Below are positions 1 through 11,434 of a stretch of DNA of 22,181 nucleotides, piece by piece; within the stretch, counting starts at the first letter, position 1; each line of letters starts with the position of its first letter. The stretch comes from Dimargaris cristalligena (lineage: Eukaryota; Kickxellomycota; Dimargaritomycetes; Dimargaritales; Dimargaritaceae). The notes below the pieces were generated by a model. The model ran no database searches, had not been told where the DNA came from, and was given only the letters and a program-made list of their open reading frames with translations. Position numbers and translations under genes: made by a program. The stretch spans positions 1 to 22,181 of the forward strand of contig JANBQC010000479.1 in NCBI GenBank assembly GCA_027576995.1, read 5' to 3'.

Positions 1-741
1 CATCTCACATCATTAGTTGTTAAGAAAAATATAAAATAAAAAAATGTTATAAGAAAACAGTGTAATTGATTTGGTACTTAGAGATACCAAAACTTCGAAC
101 TGAATGGATGAAAATAATAAAGCAAAATAGAATTGGTGGTAATAATAATCAAAGTAAAACTGAGTAAAGGGTAATCATTGATATCATTGGGTGAAGTTAA
201 AACATATATTTATTTGTTTATCTTGTAACTAACTTATCCCTTCAACTGAGGGGATGCTACTAAGGTATATATAAGAAATCAACTAAACTAAATAACTATA
301 GCTAAGAGCAACACTGCATTAATTGTAGGTCATAAAAAACCTAAAAATAGGGGAAAAATTGACCTACTGGCTAAACTATGGTCATGAATGGGTTAAAAAA
401 GAACCAAAATATAGAAATTGGAAGGTTGGAAGACACAGCCTTCCCAGTCCTCCTTCATGTCAGATATTGATAAAACTAAGAAAAGGAATTCATGCTAAGA
501 AGTTGTATGGTGTGATTCTAAGAAGGAATCCACTGGAGGCTGGTTATTCCCAAGCCCTGCTCATAAAGGATTGTCAATAGCATAAAAGTAGTAATATGAG
601 GTGGTCAATCACCATAGTTTTAAAATTACCATTGATTTCAATGACCTATAACTTCGTCAATAATAGACAGAAAAGCAAATGGAAACATGATTTGGAAAGA
701 TGAACAAAAAGAGAATCAGCTAGCATAAGGAAATAAAATAA
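1..741. other. AT-rich gene-free stretch
   Basis: Strongly AT-rich sequence, with stops in all frames apart from one 73-codon open frame at 359-580 that starts on TTG and matches no family I know. I see no RNA gene, mobile-element coding sequence or clear repeat. An ATG-initiated frame of 69 codons follows at 766-975 but is also unremarkable. Confidence 0.6.
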
Positions 742-1422
742 TACTCTCGGCCCTGGACTATTCCCATGGAAATAACTTGTCAATTATCTGGGGAACTTGA
801 ATTCATCCAAAGTATGACTACTTCTTGGATTGGTAATGTATACTGGGGCTTACATGGCCTCTGCCCAACTGCCCATGGCAGCACACTTACATTTGATAAT
901 GAAATGATCCTATATAATAAAAAAGTGCTTGTTGCTTTAAAAATAGGATTTATTATGATCATAGATAAAAAATAAATGGATAATATGGTTTTTATAATTC
1001 AACAAAATATAGTCCAATAATACTGAATTTTGCAGCCTCTTGGTTGCTTTATTGGATAAAACTTGAATATTCTAGCCTGTTCAGGGGGGTAATGGAGGGC
1101 TGGAGTTGTCAATATGGAGGGGTGCTATATGGCAGACATGGTAAATAACACAACAATGATTATCATTGTGACGAATAGGTGAAGATGCTATAGATAGGCT
1201 GGAAAGGTAATTCCAGTTAATATCAAGAGAGCCAGCCAAGTATTCTGATGTCTAGAAAATAAAGGCATGTTCGGTTGGTGTTTATGTAGATGGACTCACG
1301 GTGATCAAGGGAGTATCAGGCACAAGCAAGGGGTATAGGTTGGTGTTGTAAAGTACTGGTACACATATGGCATTTCAGACAGAGAGGGTACGTGGGTCCA
1401 AGGTAGGGGCTCGGGAGAACAG

Positions 1423-1439
1423 GAGTATGGAGTATGGAG
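1423..1439 (+). repeat. Short tandem repeat, 7-bp unit
   Basis: The unit GAGTATG occurs twice and a third copy is begun (GAG). It sits in a roughly 400-bp stretch (about 1080-1500) in which the + strand is clearly richer in G than in C and carries several runs of three to six Gs. Confidence 0.5.
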
Positions 1440-2256
1440 GGTATTGGTGTCCCTACAACTGGAGAGGTCAGGAATAAGGGGGAATACTTATAGGATACTA
1501 AATAATTATATGACCTGATACTAAGAAAGATAGTTTCAAAGAACGTGGGTTATATTCGGTCACTGCATTAATAGATAGGCAGTTTCGTAGCTATTTATAC
1601 AGTTGAATAAGTGAGAAAGAGGCGCGCTTTATTAAGGTGATGTAGCAAAGGAGATATAAGCAAAGTGATAGAGTGGCAATAGAAATTGCTAGTAAACTAA
1701 GGAAACTTCAATGAGACAACTAAAATACCCCTTTTATAGTCGGTTCTGATTCTATTGTGTACGGCTACTAATACCTAGTAGTTGCAGATTTACTCCCATT
1801 AAGTGTAGCAACCTTGGGATAGACCTGGTGAAGCGGGGTGGTGTTGGTTTCGAGTATTTACGAGTATAAGAATGTAATAGATGATGAAATAAGTGGTTTA
1901 TTAATAACTAAAGAGGATGAATTAACTGGAGAGCGCCTAATAGCAATTAATGGAGTAGGGGTGTAGGCATCTAGAGGATTACTTAAGAGCTACTCGGCTG
2001 TTTTTATATATATACTGGAATCCCTCTTGATTCTCGGCCGAAAAGAGATGTATTGATCCGCCGGGCTGGCTGGGTCACTGGTCCTGAGGATTGCTACGCC
2101 ACGTTGGGAACCCTAAAATTAATGTACTGGTAAGTGCAGCCAGCACACACCGGCGATATAAGTGGTGTTGATGTGACTCGACTATTCCCATTGATACCCC
2201 CTAGAGTGTCCTCAGGATGTGCCGGGGGTCAGGGTGATATCTGTATCTAGAGTGGC

Positions 2257-2594
2257 CTAGCCAGCTGCCCGGCTATATAGGCCACCCGGCCCGGTACTGG
2301 ACACCCCCGGTGGCACAGAATCAACAGTGGCATCATGTCCAGTATGCGTTTGGTAATGATGATAAGCACCTTGGAGTTCGGGGTTAGTGTAATGGTGAGC
2401 TGGGGTTATTCTTCGCCCAGTATTGGGGTTTCTGGATAGCCAGTCCCCTGCTTGCCGTGGTCCCATAACATACTATCTTCGGCCAAGGGTGGAGCCACAT
2501 TAGTCCCAATAGAACTGCACCCAGCCATCGGGTTAGAAGTAACAGTTCTATGATATGAAGAGTAATAATTACTCTTAGATTGAGATATCAGCAA
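2257..2594 (-). pseudogene. Possible decayed Pro/Thr/Gly/His-rich coding stretch
   Basis: Two overlapping - strand frames cover this GC-richer island. The first (2594 down to 2406) opens on a TTG. The second (2466 down to 2257) starts at an ATG and runs in another frame. A single frameshift around 2410-2470 would join them into one open frame of about 110 codons with a low-complexity, Pro/Thr/Ser/Gly/His-rich product. Beyond the stop at 2257 the same frame continues with Thr-rich codons interrupted by stops. The arrangement fits a degraded gene, but no family is recognised, and two unrelated chance ORFs are equally possible. A short stretch near its shift point, around Met-Leu-Trp-Asp, resembles part of the ORF at 5434-5682. 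Confidence 0.2.
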
Positions 2595-3993
2595 AAGTGG
2601 CTGTAGGATTGATGAGGATAATTCTAGGGTAATCCGTTATCGTGTAATGATTTAATTCAATGGCAACGCAGTAGACATATTACTCTGCTATCAGTCTAGC
2701 CGGAATGCGGGCGGATATGGGCTGGTACCCAAATAGTGTATATTCGGGGTTCGATACGGATGATAAGGAATGCTGTTCATTTACGGGAGACGAACAGCCG
2801 TTTAATCTATTATATATTAACATACAAATAAGAGGAATGCAAGAAATATCCAGCAAAATCTAGATTAGTAAAAATAGCATCTAAAATATAGTATGTGGTT
2901 TCGATTGGAAGAAAGTTATAATAAAACCAGCATAATGGAGTGGCTATTCCAACTTCATTGATAGTATAAGCCACTACCCCATTACTGACACCGATGATGC
3001 TGTCACAAAGCGGGAAAATGGTATAGTCATCTTAAGCACTTTTATGTCAAGAAGTGTGTATCCCAGAGACATATATAAACAGTAGTTTACCCCACTATTT
3101 CTTAGGATAACGATAATAGATAATAATATATACATAAATACAAATTTTGTAGCTTACCTTCCTGAGAAGCCATTTGATAGGCTTTATAGGTGCTCGTGGG
3201 TCGGCAACAGGGTAGTCCCTGTTGATACAATTCTTGTTCCTTAAATGTATATTTCTTGAAGTAGGCATTTAAAAAGTGGACAACAGTCATATAAATGTTA
3301 ATTGAAGACCATAGTGGGTGGGGAGGTGGCCACATTTATACCAAGTGGTGGCATACATCACCCAGGCCAGTGTAAAGGGTACCATAACTGGATAAGGGCG
3401 ATACTATACAGAAAAACACCAAATGGCCTCACCACAGGGTCAAGACGGCCAAGTGGTCATATGAGCCACACATTTTTATTATTCATTTTTAAACAAAGGT
3501 TTTTCATCATGTTTGAAGATTGTGAATTTAACCTGGAATCATCCACTGCAGAAAAAAAGGTGGACAGTGCTTACAAGATGGAAGGGCCATGGCACCCTTG
3601 ATCACCCCAGGCCAGTTGGCAAGTGATATTCCTGCCCCATATGAGTGTAATGGAGCACTACATTCCTTCAGTTTGGGAAGCCGAGTCATCTGAAAGGGAC
3701 ATATGGCAGAAGCATTGTTGGATATTATTTAGTTCCCAAATGTAACCAATTTAATATAAACTATCTGCATCTGCCAATGCCAATATACACAGTTATATGG
3801 CTTGGTTACATTGTGGATGTCACCTTTTCAATATTCCTGAAAGTCCCAGGGCCGAGAGTACACCTATTCCAAAAGAATGGCGGCTTACTCATTGGGTAAG
3901 TGCGAATTTTGTCATGTGTTCCAATAATTCTTCATGTTAGTGTGCTAAGAGTGAGTACGTACGAGCGTGGATAGCTAAGAAAGAGTGCCTTAT

Positions 3994-4503
3994 TTAATAA
4001 TACTGGTAAAAAAGAGTGTGAGATGTATAAGTCCGGTGATAGTAAAATATCATGAAGCGAGTAGGAGCGTAGTCATTTAGGGCTTCTATTTGGGTGGACC
4101 GGTGGTTCGTTTTATACTGGTTAATTTCTGGACCCGCCGGCACATGTGGCCATTGGCCCAGGGCCCGATTACCGAGAGGGGCTATGGTTTTGGTGCTCTT
4201 GGGGGACCAGATAGAACCTTCTGGTACTGTACCGAGTGCTATTGTGGCAAGGATACCCTCGGTGGGTACCCTTGTAGTATCATCGGGTGTATCGGTAGCT
4301 ATGAGTGAACTAGGGCTCTGAGTCGGCCTAGTCGGGGCCACAGCTGCATGGGGTGATTGGCCAGTGCCAGATCCCCTCGGTAGTACAGCTTCAACATTCT
4401 TATAGCAAAGGTCTACACCACCCAACCATCCATAACATTTACTTCCAACAACTTTATCGCTAATGCACCAGGCCGCTGGCTGTGTCCACCGCATCTGTAA
4501 CAT
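3994..4503 (-). CDS. Hypothetical protein, Thr/Pro/Ser-rich
   Basis: This 170-codon frame is open in a region otherwise dense with stops. The first ATG is at 4503. A second ATG, three codons on, directly follows a TTACAG that could be a splice acceptor. Upstream on the same strand, a short ATG-initiated stretch of about 17 codons (hydrophobic, Phe/Ile/Leu-rich) ends at a good GTAAGT donor and would join in phase, which would put a signal-like or membrane segment in front. The predicted product has Trp and three Cys residues in its first 45 residues, then a Thr/Pro/Ser-rich, probably disordered middle and an aromatic tail. I recognise no family. Composition would suit a cell-wall or secreted protein, but this is inference; a chance ORF cannot be excluded. 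Confidence 0.3.
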   Translation of the reverse strand: MLQMRWTQPAAWCISDKVVGSKCYGWLGGVDLCYKNVEAVLPRGSGTGQSPHAAVAPTRPTQSPSSLIATDTPDDTTRVPTEGILATIALGTVPEGSIWSPKSTKTIAPLGNRALGQWPHVPAGPEINQYKTNHRSTQIEALNDYAPTRFMIFYYHRTYTSHTLFYQYY

Positions 4504-5433
4504 TCGCTACAAATTAGATCCTATTTTACTACACTTCCCATTGCCAAAGCATACATTTCTTAAATTCGGACTTCCGCTCCCTATCAATGGATCCCCGGAT
4601 TTCCTATGCCTTATTGTTTTACACCCAACTTACAACACTGATTTGCACTATTTCAATAAAGTGAAGAAAAGTTATCATAAACATTGGGTTGGACAGTCGA
4701 TTTTTTGTTGTAATTATTATGTACTGCTCTTAAACGAGTCGATGCAATAGTTTAATTAGGAATATGTTCATATACAGCTCTTCACAAACAGACGGCCAGA
4801 CCACGCAGAACACAGTAGCACTATTTAAACATGGGTGGTTCAATTACCAACAATGTCAATTTCCAATTATTACCTTACCCCGTTCTTATGTACCCATTAA
4901 AATCCTTGGCTTTGGCCCTGCAATATGACTGGCGTAAAAATGATCATGGGGATAGCATGGTGACTATGCTTAAACAATCATGAAGGCATCACCATACCAT
5001 TATTTCCCATCGTGAAATACCATGAAATTGCTGAATAAATTGAGGCCATCTGGTGGGGATGTGGTGGAAAATATCCTGGTATCCCCTGTATTTGGCATAT
5101 TGAATAAGTGAAGAATGATTTGGGCTGAGGGCTTACTGATCCACAAACCAACAAAGAGGCACTTCACGGTTGACTTTTTACAATGCTTCAGTGACTATTG
5201 TGTGTTTGGAAATGTCCGGTCACAAGGAGGGGAGAGGGCAGTACTCCTACTGTTTATTATTATTCCAGAATACCCCATTGTTAGTGTGGCACTTTTAGAT
5301 AGTGGTGGCAGCCACCTTAAAAATAACAAGGTCGGGGTTTTGGATATAAAATAGCAAGTGTGCTTCCTACCAAATCACCCAGCTCAATTTTCTATTATTT
5401 TTCCTTAAATCTGCTATCAAGACCATTAAAAAC
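4504..5433. other. Gene-poor intergenic stretch
   Basis: AT-rich sequence. The only open frames are 4463-4750 (+, alternative start) and 5115-5354 (+, ATG, 79 codons). Neither shows a recognisable domain, signal peptide or compositional bias that would separate it from chance. Confidence 0.45.
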
Positions 5434-5682
5434 ATGTCATTTTTTAACACACCTCCGGGGCCATCCCAAATTGACCTGAATCCTACTTGTCCACCCACCC
5501 CTGGTCACCATAACCCAACAGATGGCCAGGCCTCTGTGACAATGCAGACCAATAATATTACAATCCATCCATCTCAGGATGGCCATTCGGTTCCCGATAC
5601 AGTAATGTATTGGGACTATGACACCCGCAGGCCAAGGGTCCCTATAAATCCCAGGCCGCCGGGTACGAATACTACGAATTAG
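5434..5682 (+). CDS. Hypothetical small Pro/Asn/Thr-rich protein
   Basis: This ATG-initiated ORF of 82 codons has A at -3 and an A-rich leader just before the start. The product is rich in Pro, Thr, Asn, Asp and His, with no predicted signal peptide or membrane segment and a single Cys. It ends in a Pro/Arg/Asn-rich tail. Composition differs sharply from the flanking AT-rich DNA, which gives some support for coding. The segment around Val-Met-Tyr-Trp-Asp resembles part of the decayed frame on the other strand near 2406-2480. No family is recognised. It could be an exon of a larger gene or a relic. Confidence 0.35.
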   Translation: MSFFNTPPGPSQIDLNPTCPPTPGHHNPTDGQASVTMQTNNITIHPSQDGHSVPDTVMYWDYDTRRPRVPINPRPPGTNTTN

Positions 5683-6600
5683 GATTAATATAATCTGGTA
5701 TCAGTTTAATAACTGGCTAATACTTTTTGCTGGTTATTATATTGATATGTTTGCGTATTCTGGGATCTTAGTTATGACACAGCCACCCCCGAGTGATTCC
5801 AGTCTATTTATACTGGATTTTCACACTCAACTAATTACAAAATGGACCTCTGAATATGGCTGAGATTAGACAATGGATGTAATCCTTTCCAATTATATGG
5901 TGCCTTTAGCTTCATCCATGGACAACCCATGGCTGGCGTTCCAACAATGACGTGGTGGCTATACTTTCTGCTTTACATTTCTTTGGGGAAAATATTTTTT
6001 TGTTTTATATCATGTCAATCCACCCTTTTATTATCGTTTTTTTATACAGTGGGTATTAAACCCAATTCACATATTTGTAAAAATAAATTTTTGCCATCTC
6101 TAATCACTGTCACTCGGACCCCCTAATAATTTATTATTTCCACTACCAATCGGTACTACATAATCAACTGCGAGTTTATAACAACCTCCGAATCACTCGC
6201 CATCGATGTCTTGTGGCGATGCATTATCGTTATCATTCTTGACATTCGACATGGTATGATAATAATTGGCCCGAAACGGAATGAGTCTTGATGGACATTT
6301 GTGTCACTATACTGCATACTGGGTAAGCTGATGTTTGGAGTTAGCTTCTGATCGCGCACTACTAAACGTGCCGCAGCATACATCCCAGAGGCTGTCGTAT
6401 ATCTTACCAAGAAACCAAACACGTGATTGGTATTGGTCAGTCGAATTGGATGGAAGTTGTAGAGCGCTGGAGCGGAATTCGATTTCTCATCTCATCAGGC
6501 GCTATGGGAACAAGTCTGTGGGTGATTATTGGGCATACATTTGAATTATAGACGGTTCGGAAGTCCCTGCTGAGTTCTTGCTATACAGTATGCTAACTTG
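5683..6600. other. Intergenic stretch upstream of UBA1
   Basis: No convincing gene. Open frames at 5929-6126 (+), 6156-6422 (-) and 6335-6544 (+) overlap or oppose each other and show no domain. The last third presumably belongs to the UBA1 promoter, but I can name no specific factor site. Confidence 0.45.
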
Positions 6601-6780
6601 GTGCCTTTCGGAAAGAGGCAGCTTCGCATTACCAGCCAGCCCCGTATTACTAGTCTCACATTCTCTCTATCTTCCATTCTCCCACTTTATATTTCCCTTT
6701 TCTGTTTTCATATCTGCCAGTATCATATCCCTGCTATATCCTGCAACTCTGCCGGAATTAAGACCTGCTCACCCAACAGG
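6601..6780 (+). promoter_or_regulatory. Pyrimidine-rich 5' leader / core promoter of UBA1
   Basis: The 180 bases before the predicted UBA1 start are strongly C+T-rich on the + strand, with repeated TCTC and TTCC runs, and include a TTTATATTT at about 6684-6692. CT-rich blocks just before the start are usual in filamentous and early-diverging fungal genes and typically lie at or near transcription starts. The exact start site cannot be placed. Confidence 0.35.
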
Positions 6781-9700
6781 ATGGTAAGCTCCGTTTTCTG
6801 TGACCCCAACAGCCCCCCACATGCCGCATCTTGCCCCAAACCCACACCTACCGGTACTCAAAGCCCTATCTTTATCACCCTTCTGCCCTTTCCCCAAAAA
6901 TAGTCTTCCCAGTCCGCCTCCGCCCAACCCCTCGATGAAGGGCTTTACTCCCGCCAGCTGTAAGCTCCCAGTCCCCTATATATATACCCCATGCCAATCT
7001 ACTCTCGTGACCGAGCCACCGTTACCTTTGCATTTCACTTTCGAGACAGACTACTGGCTCTTCATTAACCCCATTCCGTACTTTCCTAACCTCCGGCGCC
7101 GGGTTTTTATTGATGTACTCTTCGCTTCGCGAACCCCGTCCATGTGCATTAGCTATGTGCTGGGCCGGGAGGCTATGCAAAAAATGAGCGAGTCCAACGT
7201 CTTGATTGTGGGCCTGAAGGGCCTCGGTGTGGAAACGGCCAAGAACGTCGTCCTGGCCGGTGTCAAGAGCGTATCTCTCTACGACCCTGAACCCACCGCC
7301 ATTGCTGATCTGTCTAACCAATTTTTCCTCACCGAGGCCGATGTCGGCAAGCCCCGTGCCGTTGCCACCGCCCCCCGCTTAGCGGAACTTAACCAATACG
7401 TGCCCGTTCATGTTTTGACCGAGGAGCTGACCCCCGAGGTCATTAGCCGCTTCAAGGTAAGTGCTTGCTTGTCACTTCTCTGGTGGATTCCAATTTCGTG
7501 GAGTACGGCGTTGCTGGTTGAGGTGAATCGAAGGTCCCTCCACTGGCCTATTACTGATCCAACTCTGCTGTGTTCTTTTACCATACTCTGATTAGGTGGT
7601 GGTTGTCACCGAAACCTCCCTCAGCAAACAGCTGGAAATCAACAAGATTACCCACACCGGTGGACAGTGCTTCATTGCTGCCGATATCCGCGGCTTATTC
7701 GGGTAAGTCAGTGTTAACATGGCTTCCCAGCATTTTTCCACCTACTCATATACATGTGTATACTTATTAAAGGTCTTCCCTGGCCCCAGGTGGCTTTATC
7801 GCTTGATCTAATCCGACTATGTGACTGCTAATGTATACTGCATTTTCCCTATTCTTATCGTGTTTTTCATTCAGCCACATTTTCTGCGACTTCGGCCCTG
7901 GGTTCGTTGTCACTGACACTAATGGCGAGGAGCCCATTAGTGGCATGGTGGCCGCCATCTCCAAGGTAACGTCTACTCCATATTATACGCGTTGAACCAA
8001 TTCACTACAATGCCCCCCCTACATTCCTACCTTGCCTCCTGGTCAGCTAATTCACCCATACTTAACTATTGTTGACCAGGCCATGCATTAACAACCCTTT
8101 GGCATTATTATCGCTTAAAATTGCCGCATCGCCAAACATTATAATCCATAGGAAAAGGAAGCCGTCGTGACTTGCCTTGACGAAACTCGCCACGGCCTGG
8201 AAGACGGTGACTTTGTGACGTTTTCCGAAATCAAAGGCATGTCCGAACTCAACGGCGCTGAGCCCCGCCCCATCAAAGTCATTGGTCCCTACACCTTCAG
8301 CATCGGCGACACTAGTGGTTTCTCCGATTATGTCCGAGGTGGTATTTTCCAGCAGGTCAAGATGCCCAAGATTTACAACTTCGTAAGCACCTACACCGAC
8401 CCAACTACCCTTCACTTATCTAACCCATTTTATTCGGCTATGTCCACTCCCCACTACCTCAGTCTCATATCGACCTATTTTAACTGCCACCTTAATCCTT
8501 CCCGCCCCGTGTAGAAATCCTTGGAAGAATCTCTCAAAGTCCCTGAATTGGTGACTTCCGACTTTGCCAAGTTTGACCGGCCGCAGCAACTCCACCTTGG
8601 TTTTCAGGGACTCGATGCCTTTGTGCAAGCTAACAATGGCAAGCTACCCCGGCCTCACAACAAGACTGATGCCGACGCTGTTCTGGCCAAAACCCAGGAG
8701 ATCAACCGGGCCGGTGATAATATTGAACTCTCTGACGACCTGATCCGCCAACTCGCCTACGGGGCCATCGGACAGCTAGCCCCCATGTCCGCCTTCTTCG
8801 GCGGTATCGTTGGCCAGGAAGTGCTCAAAGCCTGTAGTGGTAAATTCGGACCCATTATGCAGGACTTTTACTTTGATTCCCTCGAGTCCCTGCCCGAGAC
8901 TGAACTGACCGAGGCCGATTGCCAGCCCCTGAACTCCCGCTATGATGGACAAATCGCTGTCTTTGGCCGCGCGTTCCAGGAGAAGATCGCCAACAACCGC
9001 CAGTTCCTTGTGGGCGCGGGTGCTATCGGCTGCGAAATGCTCAAAAATTGGGCCATGATGGGCTTGGGCACCGGCGAACAGGGCGAGGTCCACGTCACCG
9101 ATATGGACACCATCGAAAAGAGTAACCTGAACCGCCAGTTCCTGTTCCGCCCCAGCGATGTGGGACAACTGAAGTCGGATACCGCCATCAAGGCCGTCGC
9201 GGCCATGAACCCGGCCACTGTGGGTAAAATTATTGCCCACCAGGACCGGGTGGGGCCGGAGACGGAAAACGTTTATAACGATACCTTCTTTGAGGCTCTG
9301 GACGGCGTCACCAACGCCCTGGACAACGTGGAGGCCCGCAAGTACATGGACCGGCGCTGCGTCTACTATCGCAAGCCCCTTTTGGAGTCCGGCACCCTTG
9401 GCACCAAGGGTAACACCCAGGTGGTTCTGCCGTTCCTGACGGAATCATACTCCTCGTCGCAGGACCCCCCCGAAAAGACCATTCCCGTATGCACTCTACA
9501 CAATTTCCCCAACGCGATTGCCCATACTATCCAATGGGCCCGGGACCGTTTCGAAGGGCTCTTTAAGCAGGCCCCTGAGAACGTTAACCTCTACCTGACT
9601 CAACCGGGTTTCTTGGACAGCCTGGCCAAGCAGAACGCCAACCAGAAGGATGTGTTGCAAAGCCTGGTGGAACTCCTGGTTGAGGAAAAGCCACAGTACT

Positions 9701-10764
9701 TCGAACAGTGTGTGCAGTGGGCCCGGCTTAAGTTTGAGAAATACTTTAGCAACGACATTAAGCAGCTGCTCTTCAATTTCCCGCCCGACTCCCAGACTTC
9801 GTCGGGCCAGATGTTCTGGTCCGGACCCAAACGGGCGCCTACTCCCATCCAGTTCGACTCTCAGAACCCCCTGCACCTGGACTTCATCGTCGCGGCGGCC
9901 AACCTGTTCGCCGCTGTGTATGGCCTGAAGGCCGAGACTGACCGGGAGGTGGTTCGGTCGTTGGCGGATAAATGCACCGTGCCCGAATTCCAGCCCAAGC
10001 AGGGCGTGCGCATCCAGGTCCAGGAGAATGAACCGGTGGGCGGGGACAGTTCCGCCGACGGCAATAGCGAGCAGACGGATATCCGTAACATGACCTCAAG
10101 CTTACCGGCGCCCTCGACGATGCCCGGCTACCGCGTCCACCCGGCGGAGTTCGAAAAGGACGACGACACCAACTTCCACATTGATTTCATCACGGCCACG
10201 TCCAACCTGCGCGCCACCAACTACAGCATCGCCCCGGCCGACCGCCTCAAGACTAAGTTCATCGCGGGTAAGATCATCCCCGCCATCGCCACCACTACGG
10301 CGTTGGTAACCGGTCTGGTGTGCCTGGAGTTGCTCAAGATCATTGGGGGCCACAGTAAACTGGAGGACTACAAGAATGGATTCATCAATCTAGCCCTACC
10401 CTTCTTTGGGTTTTCGGAACCGATCCCCATGCCCACCATGGAATACCACGACGTGACCTTTAGCCTGTGGGACCGGTTCGACGTCCAGGGGGATATCACC
10501 CTGCAGGAATTCCTGGATTATTTCCAGCGTGAACATGGACTGGAAATCACCATGTTGTCCTCGGGAGTGACCATGCTTTACTCGTTCTTTATGGCCAAGA
10601 AGAAGCTGGAGGAGCGTCGACCCATGAAAATGTCCCAGTTGGTCGAGGCGGTGTCCAAGAAACCCATCCCCCCGCACGTGAAATCGATTGTCCTGGAAAT
10701 GTGTGTCAATGACCGTGACGGCGAAGATGTTGAAGTGCCCTATGTGCGTTTGACCATTCGTTAG
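6781..10764 (+). CDS. UBA1: Ubiquitin-activating enzyme E1 (UBA1)
   Basis: E1 adenylates the ubiquitin C-terminus with ATP, forms a thioester on its own cysteine and passes ubiquitin to E2 enzymes in cytosol and nucleus. Predicted exons: 6781-6783, 6904-6959 (or from 6913), 7153-7456, 7596-7702, 7875-7965, 8152-8382 and 8515-10764. All introns are GT-AG, 120-193 bp, and the phases agree, giving about 1013 residues (yeast Uba1 is 1024). Seen in order: the N-terminal [14 protein letters not shown] signature; the inactive adenylation half, including [12 protein letters not shown]; the active ATP site GAGAIG (about 431-436) with DMD and SNLNRQFLF (about 460-475); catalytic Cys in [11 protein letters not shown] (about 590, codon 9490-9492); and the C-terminal ubiquitin-fold domain ending shortly after EVPYVRL. 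All key residues are present. The start is the least certain part: exon 2 is closed upstream by an in-frame TAG, and the ATG at 6781, with A at -3, abuts a GTAAGC donor that joins in phase. Confidence 0.95.
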
Positions 10765-11434
10765 AAGTATCTGAACCTTCCACCCTTCTCCCATTTTTCG
10801 TTTTCCCTTTTTATTATGCTACTCCACTTCGTCCGCCGTCGAAGTGCTGTTGGGGTTTGTTTACTGATATTACACCAAGTATCTTACATGCGAGTTCCTT
10901 GCTGACCGTACACTCCCCCTATGAATTCGTCATATTTCAGTATTCCTTAACCTTATTTTATCGAATTCGCAAACCCTATTAAACTTTCGTGTGGCTTGAC
11001 TATGGTAATTAGCGAAACAGGAAATGCCATGGATTTAGGGAAACAATAGGCCGATTTCGATGGATTACTCACAGTGCCCTTTTATATTGGGATCATCCCG
11101 ACTGCTGGTAATCAACTTCGTACCCTTTGACTAGCCCTCTAACCTTCCATTAGTCCTATATATACCTCCCAGATAATCCCACGATGGTCCCTCCTTTGGC
11201 TTGCACCAGTTTGAAGGATTGGTAGGCAACACAGCACACTGAGAGTCAAAGGTAAACAAAGATGGAACCTATCACGTCGCAAGATACTAGGAAAGTAAGC
11301 GAGACCACCTGTTCGGGGCCAGAAGGAAGGCGAGTAATATTTTAAATTAAGGTTAAAGGGAGGAAGGGGGCATTGTGCTGGGGTTGGTCTATCAAGCGGT
11401 AAAACGCTCAAACGGGCTTGGAATACAGGGGAAA
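10765..11434. other. UBA1 3' region and intergenic spacer
   Basis: T-rich sequence follows the UBA1 stop and presumably includes its 3' UTR. No canonical AATAAA is seen close to the stop. A 162-codon - strand open frame at 11139-11627 begins on GTG, has no recognisable domain and runs through the hairpin described next, so I do not call it a gene. Confidence 0.45.

Larger units (their letters stand above)
742..3860. repeat. Region bounded by a 15-bp perfect inverted repeat
   Basis: TACTCTCGGCCCTGG at 742-756 reappears in reverse complement at 3846-3860. The match continues imperfectly inwards if one gap is allowed (ACTATTC against ACTTTC). Both arms end in TA, the target duplication expected of Tc1/mariner-type elements, but TA is too short to mean much. 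The 12-mer GACTATTCCCAT next to the left arm recurs directly at 2180-2191 inside the interval. No transposase reading frame was recognised between the arms. The inside is AT-rich and full of stops, with a GC-richer island at about 2.0-2.6 kb. One such 15-bp pair could arise by chance in 22 kb, so this is a candidate only. Confidence 0.2.

Noticed and set aside
2700..2760. tRNA B-box-like GGGTTCGATAC
   Set aside because: No matching A box at the right spacing and no acceptor stem could be formed around it.
3302..3601. 99-codon + strand frame
   Set aside because: TTG start, no recognisable transposase or other domain, and no supporting splice or start signals.
6598..6903. 101-codon + strand frame just before UBA1
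   Set aside because: It lies in the pyrimidine-rich leader and predicted intron 1. Its Ser/Pro/Leu-rich product reflects CT-rich sequence.
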